Shown piece by piece: positions 1 through 6,646 of a stretch of 13,201 nt of DNA. How positions within the stretch are numbered: position 1 is the stretch's first letter; every line of letters begins with the position of its first letter. Made by a program: the position numbers and the translations under genes. A model generated the notes under the pieces. The model saw only the letters and a program-made list of their open reading frames with translations, searched no databases and was not told the origin of the DNA. Source of the stretch: Paracoccaceae bacterium (GTDB taxonomy: Bacteria; Pseudomonadota; Alphaproteobacteria; Rhodobacterales; Rhodobacteraceae). The DNA is taken from positions 1 through 13,201 of the forward strand of contig JALORM010000025.1 in NCBI GenBank assembly GCA_025458985.1, given 5' to 3'.

Positions 1-902
1 ACGATGCCGCGTTCGCCCTCGCCCACGGGGCGGCGCGTCTCGGGGTCCACCACCTCGGTATGGACCGGGCCGCCGGTCAGGTGCAGCCCGCCATGGGCGC
101 AGCGCACGGCAGCGATGCCCACCTCGGCTGCGCCGTACCATTCGCAGATGCGGATCGGCGGGCGGCCCGCCATGCCGGTCGCCTCGTCGAGGCGCGCGCG
201 CAGGTCGAAGTCGCCGCTGGTGGCGGCGCCGGCGGTTATGACCATGCGCAGGCTCGTGCCGATCAGGTTGTCGTAGTCGTGGTCCAGCAGGTCGGCGATG
301 GCCGCGCCCTTCGACACGCTTCCCGGCGTGAACGGCGGCGCGGCAAGGCAGGTGAACCCGCCGAGCGTGGCGAAGCCCAGCCGCATCTGATCCAGCACCT
401 CTTCCGGGGATGTCGCGGTGTGGTGGCGGTTCAGCACCAGCGACCCCAGTGTGGGAAAGGCGTCGTTGATGAAGCGGCCGGCCGAGTGGGTGGCCGCAAA
501 ACAGTTGAAGATGCGCGCATGGTCTGCTGGGTCGAAGCCGCGCATCATCCGGGGCAGGGTGGCCCGATACGCCTCCCAGTCGGACGCGGTATAGAGCGAC
601 AGCTTGGGCGCCCCGCCCGAGCTTGAACTGGTCTGCGAGATTCGCACGATCCGGTCCGCCTCGGGCGCCAAGGCGGCGGAGCCGTCGCGGATCGCGTCGC
701 GCAGGCGGTCGGGCAGGATGGCATCCGGACCCGCCGCGCCAAGCTCGGCCGAGGTCATCAGCGGCAGGTCGGCGAAATCGACGATGTCGCCCGGCGACCC
801 GATCCCTGCGCGGCGCATCCGCTCGCGGTGGAAGGAGCAGGCATCGAAGCAGTCGCGTGCATAATCCGTCAGATCGGGGCCGAGCGGCGTGAAGGCATTC
901 AT
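1..902 (-). CDS. PaaK/LuxE-like adenylate-forming enzyme, 3' end cut by the window
   Basis: This is the first 300 residues of a phenylacetate-CoA ligase-like (PaaK/LuxE/CapK superfamily) enzyme, which would adenylate a carboxylic acid and pass it to a thiol. I translated it directly and found no stop from 902 to 3. The phosphate-binding motif TSSSSGGAPK is at residues 91-100, a VITAGA stretch at 221-226, and the acyl-adenylate motif EWYGAAE at 254-260, followed by a VVDPETRRPVGEGERG segment typical of the family near 284-299. Family members are roughly 400-450 residues, so about a quarter should lie beyond base 1. The ATG at 902 overlaps the TGA of the upstream reductase gene by four bases (ATGA), which suggests translational coupling. 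The substrate cannot be read from the sequence; an acyl-protein synthetase role (LuxE-like), working with the reductase, is one possibility. Confidence 0.85.
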   Translation of the reverse strand, partial: MNAFTPLGPDLTDYARDCFDACSFHRERMRRAGIGSPGDIVDFADLPLMTSAELGAAGPDAILPDRLRDAIRDGSAALAPEADRIVRISQTSSSSGGAPKLSLYTASDWEAYRATLPRMMRGFDPADHARIFNCFAATHSAGRFINDAFPTLGSLVLNRHHTATSPEEVLDQMRLGFATLGGFTCLAAPPFTPGSVSKGAAIADLLDHDYDNLIGTSLRMVITAGAATSGDFDLRARLDEATGMAGRPPIRICEWYGAAEVGIAAVRCAHGGLHLTGGPVHTEVVDPETRRPVGEGERGI

Positions 903-2164
903 CCGAGGTGCTCCTTGAGATACGCCGCGAAGTTCAGCGCCGCGTTGCGCGGCAGCGCGACGCCAAGCCGCGCAAGGCCCGCCCGGGTTCGCGCGTCGTC
1001 GATCGGCACCCCCCGGTCGGTCGACAGGCTGTCGAACAGGCTGGGCGGGCGGGCGTCGGCGTCGTCCGCGAAGCGGTCGGGCAGCAGAAGGGACAGCGGC
1101 CTGAGCGGGCTTTCTGCATCGGCGTCGAGCCGCGCGAGCCAATCGTCATAGCCAACAAGCTCGACCGGCCGGCCGGCGGCCGCCAGCGCTGCCGCCACCT
1201 CGGGCATGGGCATCGGCGCCTCGCCCAGCAGATGCAGCGGCCCGGCCCGCTGGGCGTCCGCCAGGACCGTGGCGACGATAGCCTCAGCCACGTAGCCGAC
1301 CGGCGCGATGGACAGGGCGATGGGGATGCGGGGCAAGGCGCCGATCCGCAGCGACGCGGCAAGGAAGTGGGTCAGGAAATCGGCGGCGTTGCCGCGGCCC
1401 GTCACGGTGTCCCAGCCGATCAGCCCGGGCCGGTAGAGCGTCGCGTCGAGGCCCGCCTCGGCCGCCGTGCGCAGCATCAGTTCGGCCGCGAGCTTGGACT
1501 GGCAATAGCCGTGGGCCGAGGCGAAGGGGGCGATGGCAGGCGGCGTCGCCTCGGTCACGCGGCGCCCCGCGAAGGCTCCGGTCGCAAAGACCGCCACCGT
1601 CGACACCTGGTGGAACCGGAGCCCGCCCTGCGCGAGGCCCAGCAGGTGCCGGACCGCCTCGACATTGGCCGCCCGCGCCTGACCGTAGCGGTCGGTGAAG
1701 TTGACCCGTGCCGCGCAGTTGACCAGCGCCTCGGCGCTGCGGACCGCCTCGGCCAGAGCGGCGTTGCCGCCGGGCTGGGCCGCAAGGTCGTGGGCCAGCG
1801 CCCGGAGCCGGTCGGGGCCAGGATCCGCCGTCCCCGTCCCTGCAAGGGCGGCCATCACGCGCGTGCGCGCCGCCGCATCGTCTGCCGCGCGCGCCAGGCA
1901 GGTGACCTGCACCCCGGGCGTGCGCAGCAGGTCGCGCAGAAGGTAGGCGCCCAGGAAGCCCGTCGCCCCGGTCAGGATCACGTGTCGCACAATGCGTCCC
2001 GAAGCGACCGGACGGAACGCGAGCCCGCGTGCCGAAGCGGCGGCGGCGGCAATCCGCGCGGCACTGTCATCGGGCTGGCGCAACAGCATCTGACGGGCCA
2101 TCGCGCGCTTCTGGGCGACCGACAGCACGGGCGGGGCGGCAAGGGCCATGGCGTGTTCGGACAT
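899..2164 (-). CDS. Thioester reductase (NAD-binding_4 / carboxylic acid reductase R-domain type)
   Basis: A 421-residue extended short-chain dehydrogenase of the thioester reductase type, as found at the C terminus of NRPSs, Lys2 and carboxylic acid reductases. It would use NAD(P)H to release an acyl group from a carrier-bound thioester as an aldehyde or alcohol. The Rossmann motif GATGFLG is at residues 66-72, the active-site Thr in VSTVAVF at 189, and the catalytic Tyr and Lys in YCQSK at 220 and 224. An N-terminal stretch of about 60 residues precedes the Rossmann fold and carries no carrier domain, so the partner carrier is most likely the separate ACP encoded at 3626-3883. I chose the ATG at 2164 because AGGGG lies 8 bases upstream; an in-frame GTG at 2173 has no such site. 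The stop overlaps the start of the next gene. The family call is strong; the substrate is unknown. Confidence 0.88.
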   Translation of the reverse strand: MSEHAMALAAPPVLSVAQKRAMARQMLLRQPDDSAARIAAAAASARGLAFRPVASGRIVRHVILTGATGFLGAYLLRDLLRTPGVQVTCLARAADDAAARTRVMAALAGTGTADPGPDRLRALAHDLAAQPGGNAALAEAVRSAEALVNCAARVNFTDRYGQARAANVEAVRHLLGLAQGGLRFHQVSTVAVFATGAFAGRRVTEATPPAIAPFASAHGYCQSKLAAELMLRTAAEAGLDATLYRPGLIGWDTVTGRGNAADFLTHFLAASLRIGALPRIPIALSIAPVGYVAEAIVATVLADAQRAGPLHLLGEAPMPMPEVAAALAAAGRPVELVGYDDWLARLDADAESPLRPLSLLLPDRFADDADARPPSLFDSLSTDRGVPIDDARTRAGLARLGVALPRNAALNFAAYLKEHLG

Positions 2165-2172
2165 GCGTGCCA

Positions 2173-2177
2173 CCCCT
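2173..2177 (-). promoter_or_regulatory. Ribosome binding site of the thioester reductase gene
   Basis: AGGGG on the minus strand, 8 bases before the ATG at 2164. It overlaps the TAG (2176-2178) that ends the original frame of the upstream ligase. This supports 2176 as the ancestral ligase end and makes the GTG at 2173 an unlikely start. Confidence 0.6.
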
Positions 2178-3590
2178 ACCGGATGATCTTGCCGGTGGCC
2201 GTCTCGGCGATCGCCTCGACGAATTCGACCGCGCGCGGCACCTTGTTGCGCGACAGGTTCGCCCGGAAGTGGCCAAGCAGCGCCACCCGGTCGAGGGATG
2301 CGGCATGCCGTAGGCGGCCGACTTGACCACGCCGGGGAAGGTGTTGGCGGCCATCTCGACTTCGGAGGGGACGACGTTCTCGCCGTTCACGATCACGATG
2401 TCCTTGAGCCGCCCCGAGACCAGAAGCTGCCCGTCCTCGAACCGGCCGAGGTCGCCGGTCAGGAAGTAGCCTTCGGCGAAGGACCGGCGCGTGGTTTCGG
2501 GATCGTCGAGGTAGCCCTGCATCATCGAGGGGGCACGGACCGCGATCTCGCCCGACCCGGTTTCGTCGGGATTGACGATCCTCACCTCGACACCGGGCAC
2601 GACATGCCCCGACGCGCCCGCAGGGGTCTGCGGCGCCTCCGGCGGGTCCATCGAGGCCAGGATGTATTCCGAACAGCCATACCCGTTGCGCACCATGATC
2701 TGCGGATGCAGGTCGGTGATGCGGCGGATTGCCCCCACGTTCGCCGGAGCGCCGCCGGTCACGATCCGGCGCAGCGCGCCAAGGTCGTAGTCGCGGATGT
2801 TGCAGGCGGCCAACGCCGACAGGGTCGGCGGCGGGGCATGCATCAGGACGCACCGCTCCTGCGCCAGCAGGTGCAGGGTCTCGGGGTAGGCGAACGCGGT
2901 CAGCACCGTGAACGCGCCGGTCAGGCTGCCGGTCAGGATCACGGCGACCTGGCTCCAGACGTGGTAGATCTGGTTGACCGAGAGCACCGGATCGCCCGGG
3001 TTCAGCCCAAAGGCGGCCGAAGTGTTCGCCGCCGCTGCAAGCAGGCTGCGGTGGGTATGCACGATGCCCTTGGGCAGCCCGGTGGTGCCCGAGGAAAAGA
3101 CGATCGAGGCAACCGCCTCGGGGTCCGCGTCGTGCCGCGCCACGGGGCCGGGGGGCAGGGCGCGCAGGTTGGCGGCGCCGTCGGCGCAGGGCCCGTCGGC
3201 GAACAGGGGCACCCGGACAAGGCCGCCTGCGGCATAGGCGGCGACGATCCTCTCCACCCGGTCGGCATTCATCAGGTGCGCCCGCGCCTCTGCCCGCCGG
3301 ATGGTGGCCACCAGCTGCTCGCCGCCGAGGTCGCCGATCGCCACGGGAACGGCGCCGATCTTCCAGATCGCCCAGAAGGAAGCCCAGGTCCAGCGCGAGG
3401 CGGTCATGCTGAGAAGCACGCGGTCCCCTGCGCCGACACCCGCACCCCGCAAGCCGCAGGCGATGCCGTCCGCGATGTCAGACAGCGCGCCGAATGTCAC
3501 GGCGCCGTCCCGGTCGCGGAGGATGGGCCTGTCGCGGTGCAGGTCGATGGCCTGTGCCAGCGCCTCGGGGATCGAGCGATGATGGTGCAT
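2176..3590 (-). pseudogene. Acyl-CoA synthetase-like AMP ligase, broken by a frameshift and apparent deletion near the C terminus
   Basis: An ANL-superfamily adenylate-forming enzyme that would activate a carboxylic acid as acyl-AMP and load it on CoA or on the adjacent ACP. Motifs in frame from the ATG at 3590: SSGTTGLPKG at 166-175, YGCSE at 304-308, TGD at 378-380 and GRLKDIVIVNGENVVPSE at 393-410. After GMPHPSTG (residues 428-435, near base 2288) the frame departs from the family and would run on to 2067 with arginine-rich sequence. A neighbouring frame, 2286-2176, carries the expected C terminus: RANLSRNKVPRAVEFVEA, then TATGKIIR with the catalytic Lys, and a TAG. About 20 residues normally found between the two parts also seem to be missing. 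It is therefore either a disrupted gene or a sequencing/assembly error. AAGGA lies 6 bases before the ATG; the ACP gene ends 35 bases upstream. Confidence 0.75.
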
Positions 3591-3625
3591 GGGGGTTCCT
3601 TTCCGGCCTGGTGCCGCTGTATCCG

Positions 3626-3883
3626 TCAGGCCGGCTCCACAAGGGCGCGCGCGACCGCCGTCACGAGGTCGCCGAAGGTCAGGATCCGCAGATCCTCGGC
3701 ATGGTGAAGAGGCCTGCCCATCGCTTCCTCGATGCGAAGCTGGAGGAACATCAGGTCGCTCGAATCCAGACCGATCTCGGTGCGCAGATCGGTTCCATGC
3801 GCGATCCGGTCCGCCGGATAGGCGACCAGCTGGGCAATGCCTGCCTTCAGCCAGTCTTCGTCGATTTCCAGGATATCGGGCAT
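3626..3883 (-). CDS. Acyl carrier protein
   Basis: An 85-residue carrier protein, the usual size of a free-standing ACP. The phosphopantetheine attachment motif is GLDSSDLMFL, with the modified serine at residue 41 (the Ser of the Asp-Ser pair). It is acidic overall and begins MPDILEIDEDWLK. I chose the ATG at 3883 because AAGGGA lies 8 bases upstream; an ATG at 3901 and a TTG at 3907 also lie in frame but would add 6 or 8 residues and lack a good ribosome site. It is the first gene of the left minus-strand group, before the AMP ligase, thioester reductase and PaaK-like gene, so it is the probable carrier on which the acid is loaded and then reduced. It is unlikely to be the housekeeping fatty-acid ACP, given the neighbours and the DSS in place of DSL. 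Confidence 0.9.
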   Translation of the reverse strand: MPDILEIDEDWLKAGIAQLVAYPADRIAHGTDLRTEIGLDSSDLMFLQLRIEEAMGRPLHHAEDLRILTFGDLVTAVARALVEPA

Positions 3884-3891
3884 TTGCGGAT

Positions 3892-3897
3892 TCCCTT
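3892..3897 (-). promoter_or_regulatory. Ribosome binding site of the ACP gene
   Basis: AAGGGA on the minus strand, 8 bases before the ATG at 3883. It decides this start over the in-frame ATG at 3901 and TTG at 3907. It touches the palindromic word TTGCATTCGCAA at 3896-3907, so a factor bound there would cover the ribosome site. Confidence 0.6.
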
Positions 3898-3907
3898 GCA
3901 TTCGCAA
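3896..3907. promoter_or_regulatory. Possible operator palindrome TTGCATTCGCAA
   Basis: Arms TTGC and GCAA around ATTC, in the predicted leader of the ACP operon. The first nine bases, TTGCATTCG, recur at 4625-4633 ahead of the TrpB-like gene, and a related palindrome, TGCAATTGCA, lies at 4078-4087 ahead of the DUF1772 gene. This is pattern only; the regulator is unknown. Confidence 0.25.
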
Positions 3908-3918
3908 TTCCGCCGAAT

Positions 3919-3947
3919 CCCTAACAACAGCCTGCGCCGCCGGTCAA
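3919..3947 (-). promoter_or_regulatory. Candidate promoter of the ACP operon
   Basis: On the minus strand TTGACC (3942-3947) and TTAGGG (3919-3924) are separated by 17 bases. The -35 is good and the -10 is weak. Transcription would start near 3912, giving a leader of about 30 bases before the ACP start. An A+T-rich patch (about 3946-3975) lies just upstream and could act as an UP-like element. This sits in the 239-base divergent region between the ACP and DUF1772 genes, which has no convincing ORF of its own. Confidence 0.3.
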
Positions 3948-4077
3948 GAAAATAGAAAATCAAGAAAAATCACGATCCGACACAATGATCCGAAGTTTTC
4001 TCATCCTGTGGAATGTTCTCACAGAAGCATGGATTCGCCGGTGCGGCTATTGCCGATCTAGGGTTGCGGGTCTAGCC

Positions 4078-4087
4078 TGCAATTGCA
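4078..4087. promoter_or_regulatory. Palindrome TGCAATTGCA upstream of the DUF1772 gene
   Basis: A perfect 10-base palindrome, 35 bases before the ATG at 4123. It resembles the TTGCATTCGCAA word on the other side of this divergent region. A direct repeat of TCTAG around GGTTGCGGG (about 4058-4075) lies just before it. It could be a regulator site; no clear promoter boxes were found beside it. Confidence 0.25.
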
Positions 4088-4122
4088 AGTCGCGTATAGC
4101 GCGCAAGCTGTCGGAGAAGAAG

Positions 4123-4596
4123 ATGTCCATTCGCGGTCTCAATGTCCTCTGCGCACTCTGGTTCGGGCTGATGGCGGGCTTCTTCTTCGCCTACTCGGCG
4201 ACGGTGATGCCCGGTCTTGCCGGCCCTTCCCCGCAGAACGGAATGGCGGCGATGCAGGCGATCAACGACGCCGTCGCCAACCCGTTCTTCGCCTCAGGCT
4301 TCTGGGTGGCGCTGGCCCTTGCAGCCGTTGGAGCCCTTATTTCATTGATCGTCAGGCCTGAGGGATGGGCGTTCCTGCTGCTTGGCTGCGCGCTTTACGG
4401 GCTTGGCGTGTTCATCACGACCGGGGCAGGCAACGTGCCGCTCAACCGGGCACTGGCGGTCCTAGACCCTGCGTCGGCCGAGGGGCTGGCGGCCTGGGCA
4501 CGGTACCAGGCGGACTGGACGCAGCTCAACCATGTTCGCATGGCGGCGGCATTCTGCGCGGCGGGGCTGGTGCTGATTCCTCTTCTGCGCAGGTGA
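4123..4596 (+). CDS. DUF1772 (anthrone oxygenase-like) membrane protein
   Basis: A 157-residue integral membrane protein of the DUF1772 family, which includes small fungal anthrone oxygenases but is mostly uncharacterised in bacteria. It has about four hydrophobic segments (near residues 7-28, 58-78, 85-103 and 138-155) and the family signature NVPLNRAL followed by WARYQADWTQLNHVR, whose Asn, Trp, His and Arg are characteristic. The ATG at 4123 is preceded by GGAGAAG at a spacing of 6, which decides against longer in-frame starts. It is transcribed away from the ACP operon and lies 174 bases before the TrpB-like gene, so shared transcription is uncertain. If the anthrone-oxygenase relationship holds functionally, it could oxygenate an aromatic intermediate, but this is speculative. 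Confidence 0.8.
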   Translation: MSIRGLNVLCALWFGLMAGFFFAYSATVMPGLAGPSPQNGMAAMQAINDAVANPFFASGFWVALALAAVGALISLIVRPEGWAFLLLGCALYGLGVFITTGAGNVPLNRALAVLDPASAEGLAAWARYQADWTQLNHVRMAAAFCAAGLVLIPLLRR

Positions 4597-4604
4597 CGGG
4601 CAAG

Positions 4605-4664
4605 AATTGCATCGGCCAGGAATATTGCATTCGGCGCTGAATCTCGTGACGCTGCGTTTCCGGC
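4605..4664. promoter_or_regulatory. Intergenic region with repeated ATTGCAT words and a block shared with 13139-13156
   Basis: The gap between the DUF1772 and TrpB-like genes (4597-4770) holds AATTGCATCGG at 4605-4615 and ATTGCATTCGG at 4624-4634, two close copies. It then holds TGACGCTGCGTTTCCGGC at 4647-4664, which matches 13139-13156 with one mismatch. No strong promoter boxes or terminator were seen. I take it as a likely control region for the TrpB-like operon. Confidence 0.35.
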
Positions 4665-4757
4665 GATAACCCAAATGCACAAAACGGCACACAACGCCAC
4701 GGCAAGGCCGGCTACTGATTCCCGAACGGGCGTTTCCAAGCGCGTCCCCTGACAGCC

Positions 4758-4763
4758 AAGGAG
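4758..4763 (+). promoter_or_regulatory. Ribosome binding site of the TrpB-like gene
   Basis: AAGGAG, 7 bases before the ATG at 4771. The earlier in-frame ATG at 4765 is only one base from it, so 4771 is the preferred start. Confidence 0.7.
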
Positions 4764-4770
4764 AATGACG

Positions 4771-5991
4771 ATGAACATCAGAGCGGAAATCCTCGAGAAT
4801 GCCACGGCAACGCTCGCGCCGGATTCGAATGGCTATTTCGGAGAGTATGGCGGGCCGATCGACGATCCGCGGGTCGCTCCACTTCTGGCCGAGATCGGCG
4901 CGGCGTTCGATCTGGCGATGGCCGACGAGACGTTCCAGGCCGGCCTGATGCACCTGCGCAAGCACTATGTCGGCCGGCCGAGCCCGATCTATCCGACGAC
5001 CAACCTGTCGCCCGCAGGCGGCGCCCGCATCTACCTCAAGCGCGAGGACCTCAACCATACCGGCGCGCACAAGATCAACCACTGCCTCGGCGAGGTGATG
5101 CTGGCCAAGCGCATGGGCAAGAAGCGCGTCCTGGCCGAGACAGGCGCCGGGCAGCATGGCGTGGCGCTTGCGACGGCCTGCGCGCTTCTCGACATGGAAT
5201 GCGAGATCCACATGGGCGTGGTGGACATCGCCAAGGAGCATCCGAACGTCTCGCGCATGAAGATCCTGGGCTGCGACCTCGTTCCGGTCTCGATGGGCAC
5301 CGGGACGCTGAAGGACGCCGTCGACAGCGCCTTCATCTCGTACATGAAGGACCCCGAGAACACCTTCTTCGCCATCGGGTCGGTCACCGGCCCGGCGCCC
5401 TATCCGCGGATGGTCCAGGCGTTCCAGTCGGTCATCGGCCAGGAGGCGCGGCAGCAGTTCGTCGAACTGACCGGCGGGATGCCGACCGAGGTGGTCGCCT
5501 GCGTCGGCGGCGGATCGAACGCGATCGGCCTCTTCTCCGGCTTCCTCGACGAGCCGGGCGTGACGCTCGTGGGCGTCGAGCCCGCCGGCAAGGGGCTCGA
5601 CACCGACAAGCACGCCGCGACGCTGACGCTCGGCAAGCCCGGGGTGATGCACGGGTTCCGCTGCTACTACCTGCAGGGCGAGGACGGCGAGCCGGCGCCG
5701 GTGCACTCGGTCGCCTCGGGGCTCGACTATCCCGGCGTCGGGCCGCAGCACTGCCACCTGAAGGACACCGGGCGCGCCCGCTACGAATCGGCCACCGATG
5801 CCGAGGCGTTCGCCGCGTTCATGACGCTTTCGCGCAGCGAGGGCATCATCCCCGCGCTCGAAAGCGCCCACGCGGTCGCCTACGCCATCCGCCGGGCGCC
5901 GAAGATGCGCCCCGACCAGTCGATCCTGGTGAACCTCAGCGGGCGTGGCGACAAGGACATCGACTTCGTGATCTCAGAACTCGGCCTCTGA
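4771..5991 (+). CDS. Stand-alone tryptophan synthase beta-like PLP enzyme
   Basis: A 406-residue fold-type II PLP enzyme close to TrpB, which joins indole and L-serine. The PLP lysine is K101 in HTGAHKIN, the catalytic Glu is E123 in LAETGAGQHG, the phosphate loop is GGGSN at 246-250, and the C-terminal LSGRGDKD is at 389-396. The Asp of GLDYPGVGPQH is present. It departs from housekeeping TrpB in several places: YFGEYGG is followed by PIDDPRV rather than the usual FVPETL-like segment; KINN-LGQ is KINHCLGE; and in the COMM region the usual DVERQxxNVFRM reads DIAKEHPNVSRM. No trpA, trpF or trpC is nearby. LysE and UbiX genes follow closely (15-base gap to LysE). I infer a specialised beta-substitution enzyme acting on indole, a substituted indole or another arene. 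It could still be a simple indole salvage TrpB. Confidence 0.85.
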   Translation: MNIRAEILENATATLAPDSNGYFGEYGGPIDDPRVAPLLAEIGAAFDLAMADETFQAGLMHLRKHYVGRPSPIYPTTNLSPAGGARIYLKREDLNHTGAHKINHCLGEVMLAKRMGKKRVLAETGAGQHGVALATACALLDMECEIHMGVVDIAKEHPNVSRMKILGCDLVPVSMGTGTLKDAVDSAFISYMKDPENTFFAIGSVTGPAPYPRMVQAFQSVIGQEARQQFVELTGGMPTEVVACVGGGSNAIGLFSGFLDEPGVTLVGVEPAGKGLDTDKHAATLTLGKPGVMHGFRCYYLQGEDGEPAPVHSVASGLDYPGVGPQHCHLKDTGRARYESATDAEAFAAFMTLSRSEGIIPALESAHAVAYAIRRAPKMRPDQSILVNLSGRGDKDIDFVISELGL

Positions 5992-6006
5992 CGGAAAGGT
6001 GCCAAG

Positions 6007-6615
6007 ATGACCCCGGACTTCCTGCTGACAGCCCTGATCGTCTGCATCTCGCCCGGAACCGGGGTCGTCTACACTCTGGCCTGCGCGCTGTCCGGCGGAC
6101 AGCGCGCGGCGCTTGCCGCCTCGATCGGCGGCACGCTCGGGACGCTGCCGCACCTTGCGGCCAGCATCCTCGGCCTTGCGGCCGTGCTTCAGGCGAGCCC
6201 CGCGCTCTTCGGGCTCTTGAAGTATGCCGGGGCCTGCTACCTCGTCTACCTTGCCTGGAGGACCATAGCCGACCGCAGCCAGCTTGAGGTCGGGTCCGAG
6301 CAGACCGGCAACTTTCGGGCCATCGTGTCCCGCGGGGTGGCGATCAACATCCTCAACCCCAAGCTTTCGGTGTTCTTCCTGGCGTTCCTGCCGCAGTTCG
6401 TCTCGCCGGAAAGCACCGCCGCCACCCGGGACATGCTGTTCCTCGGCGGGATCTTCACGCTGATGACGCTTGCGGTGTTCCTGGTCTACGGCGCCTGCGC
6501 GGCCTTCGCGCGCGACAGCGTGATCGGCCGCCCGAAGGTCATGGCGACGCTCCGCTACGGATTCGCGGCCTGCTTCGTCGGGCTTGGCGGCCGGCTGCTC
6601 ATGGCCACCGCCTGA
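6007..6615 (+). CDS. LysE/RhtB family amino-acid exporter
   Basis: A 202-residue inner-membrane exporter with about six hydrophobic segments. The family N-terminal region reads ISPGTGVVYTLACALSGG (in place of the usual TPGPN) and the second signature, NPKLSVFFLAFLPQF, is near residues 117-131. Members pump out amino acids and related small metabolites using the proton gradient. GGAAAGG lies 7 bases before the ATG; the gene starts 15 bases after the TrpB-like stop and ends 31 bases before UbiX, so the three are almost certainly one operon. Its place beside the TrpB-like enzyme suggests that it exports that enzyme's amino-acid product. The substrate itself is inferred. Confidence 0.88.
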   Translation: MTPDFLLTALIVCISPGTGVVYTLACALSGGQRAALAASIGGTLGTLPHLAASILGLAAVLQASPALFGLLKYAGACYLVYLAWRTIADRSQLEVGSEQTGNFRAIVSRGVAINILNPKLSVFFLAFLPQFVSPESTAATRDMLFLGGIFTLMTLAVFLVYGACAAFARDSVIGRPKVMATLRYGFAACFVGLGGRLLMATA

Positions 6616-6633
6616 GGGGCGGCACACACCTGC

Positions 6634-6639
6634 AAGGAG
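6634..6639 (+). promoter_or_regulatory. Ribosome binding site of the UbiX-type gene
   Basis: AAGGAG, 7 bases before the ATG at 6647. It supports a start that gives an N-terminal extension of 25 residues before the usual UbiX beginning (an in-frame GTG at 6722 without a ribosome site). Confidence 0.7.
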
Positions 6640-6646
6640 AAGACCA

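Noticed and set aside
2067..2290. Arginine-rich C-terminal tail of the open AMP ligase frame
   Set aside because: It is the product of reading past the frameshift; the true family C terminus is in the neighbouring frame ending at 2176.
908..2326. Long plus-strand open frame antisense to the thioester reductase
   Set aside because: It is rich in Arg, Gly, Gln and His with no family pattern, while the minus strand gives a clear reductase. Such shadows are expected at this GC content.
2298..3707. Long plus-strand open frame antisense to the AMP ligase
   Set aside because: No recognisable domain; the minus strand carries the full set of adenylation motifs.
4462..5871. Long minus-strand open frame antisense to the TrpB-like gene
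   Set aside because: Low-information, His/Arg/Val-rich translation without a ribosome site; the TrpB-like frame is unambiguous.
4771..5991. Housekeeping trpB
   Set aside because: No trpA or trpF next to it, divergent COMM region, and an operon with an exporter and UbiX. Not fully excluded without the rest of the genome.
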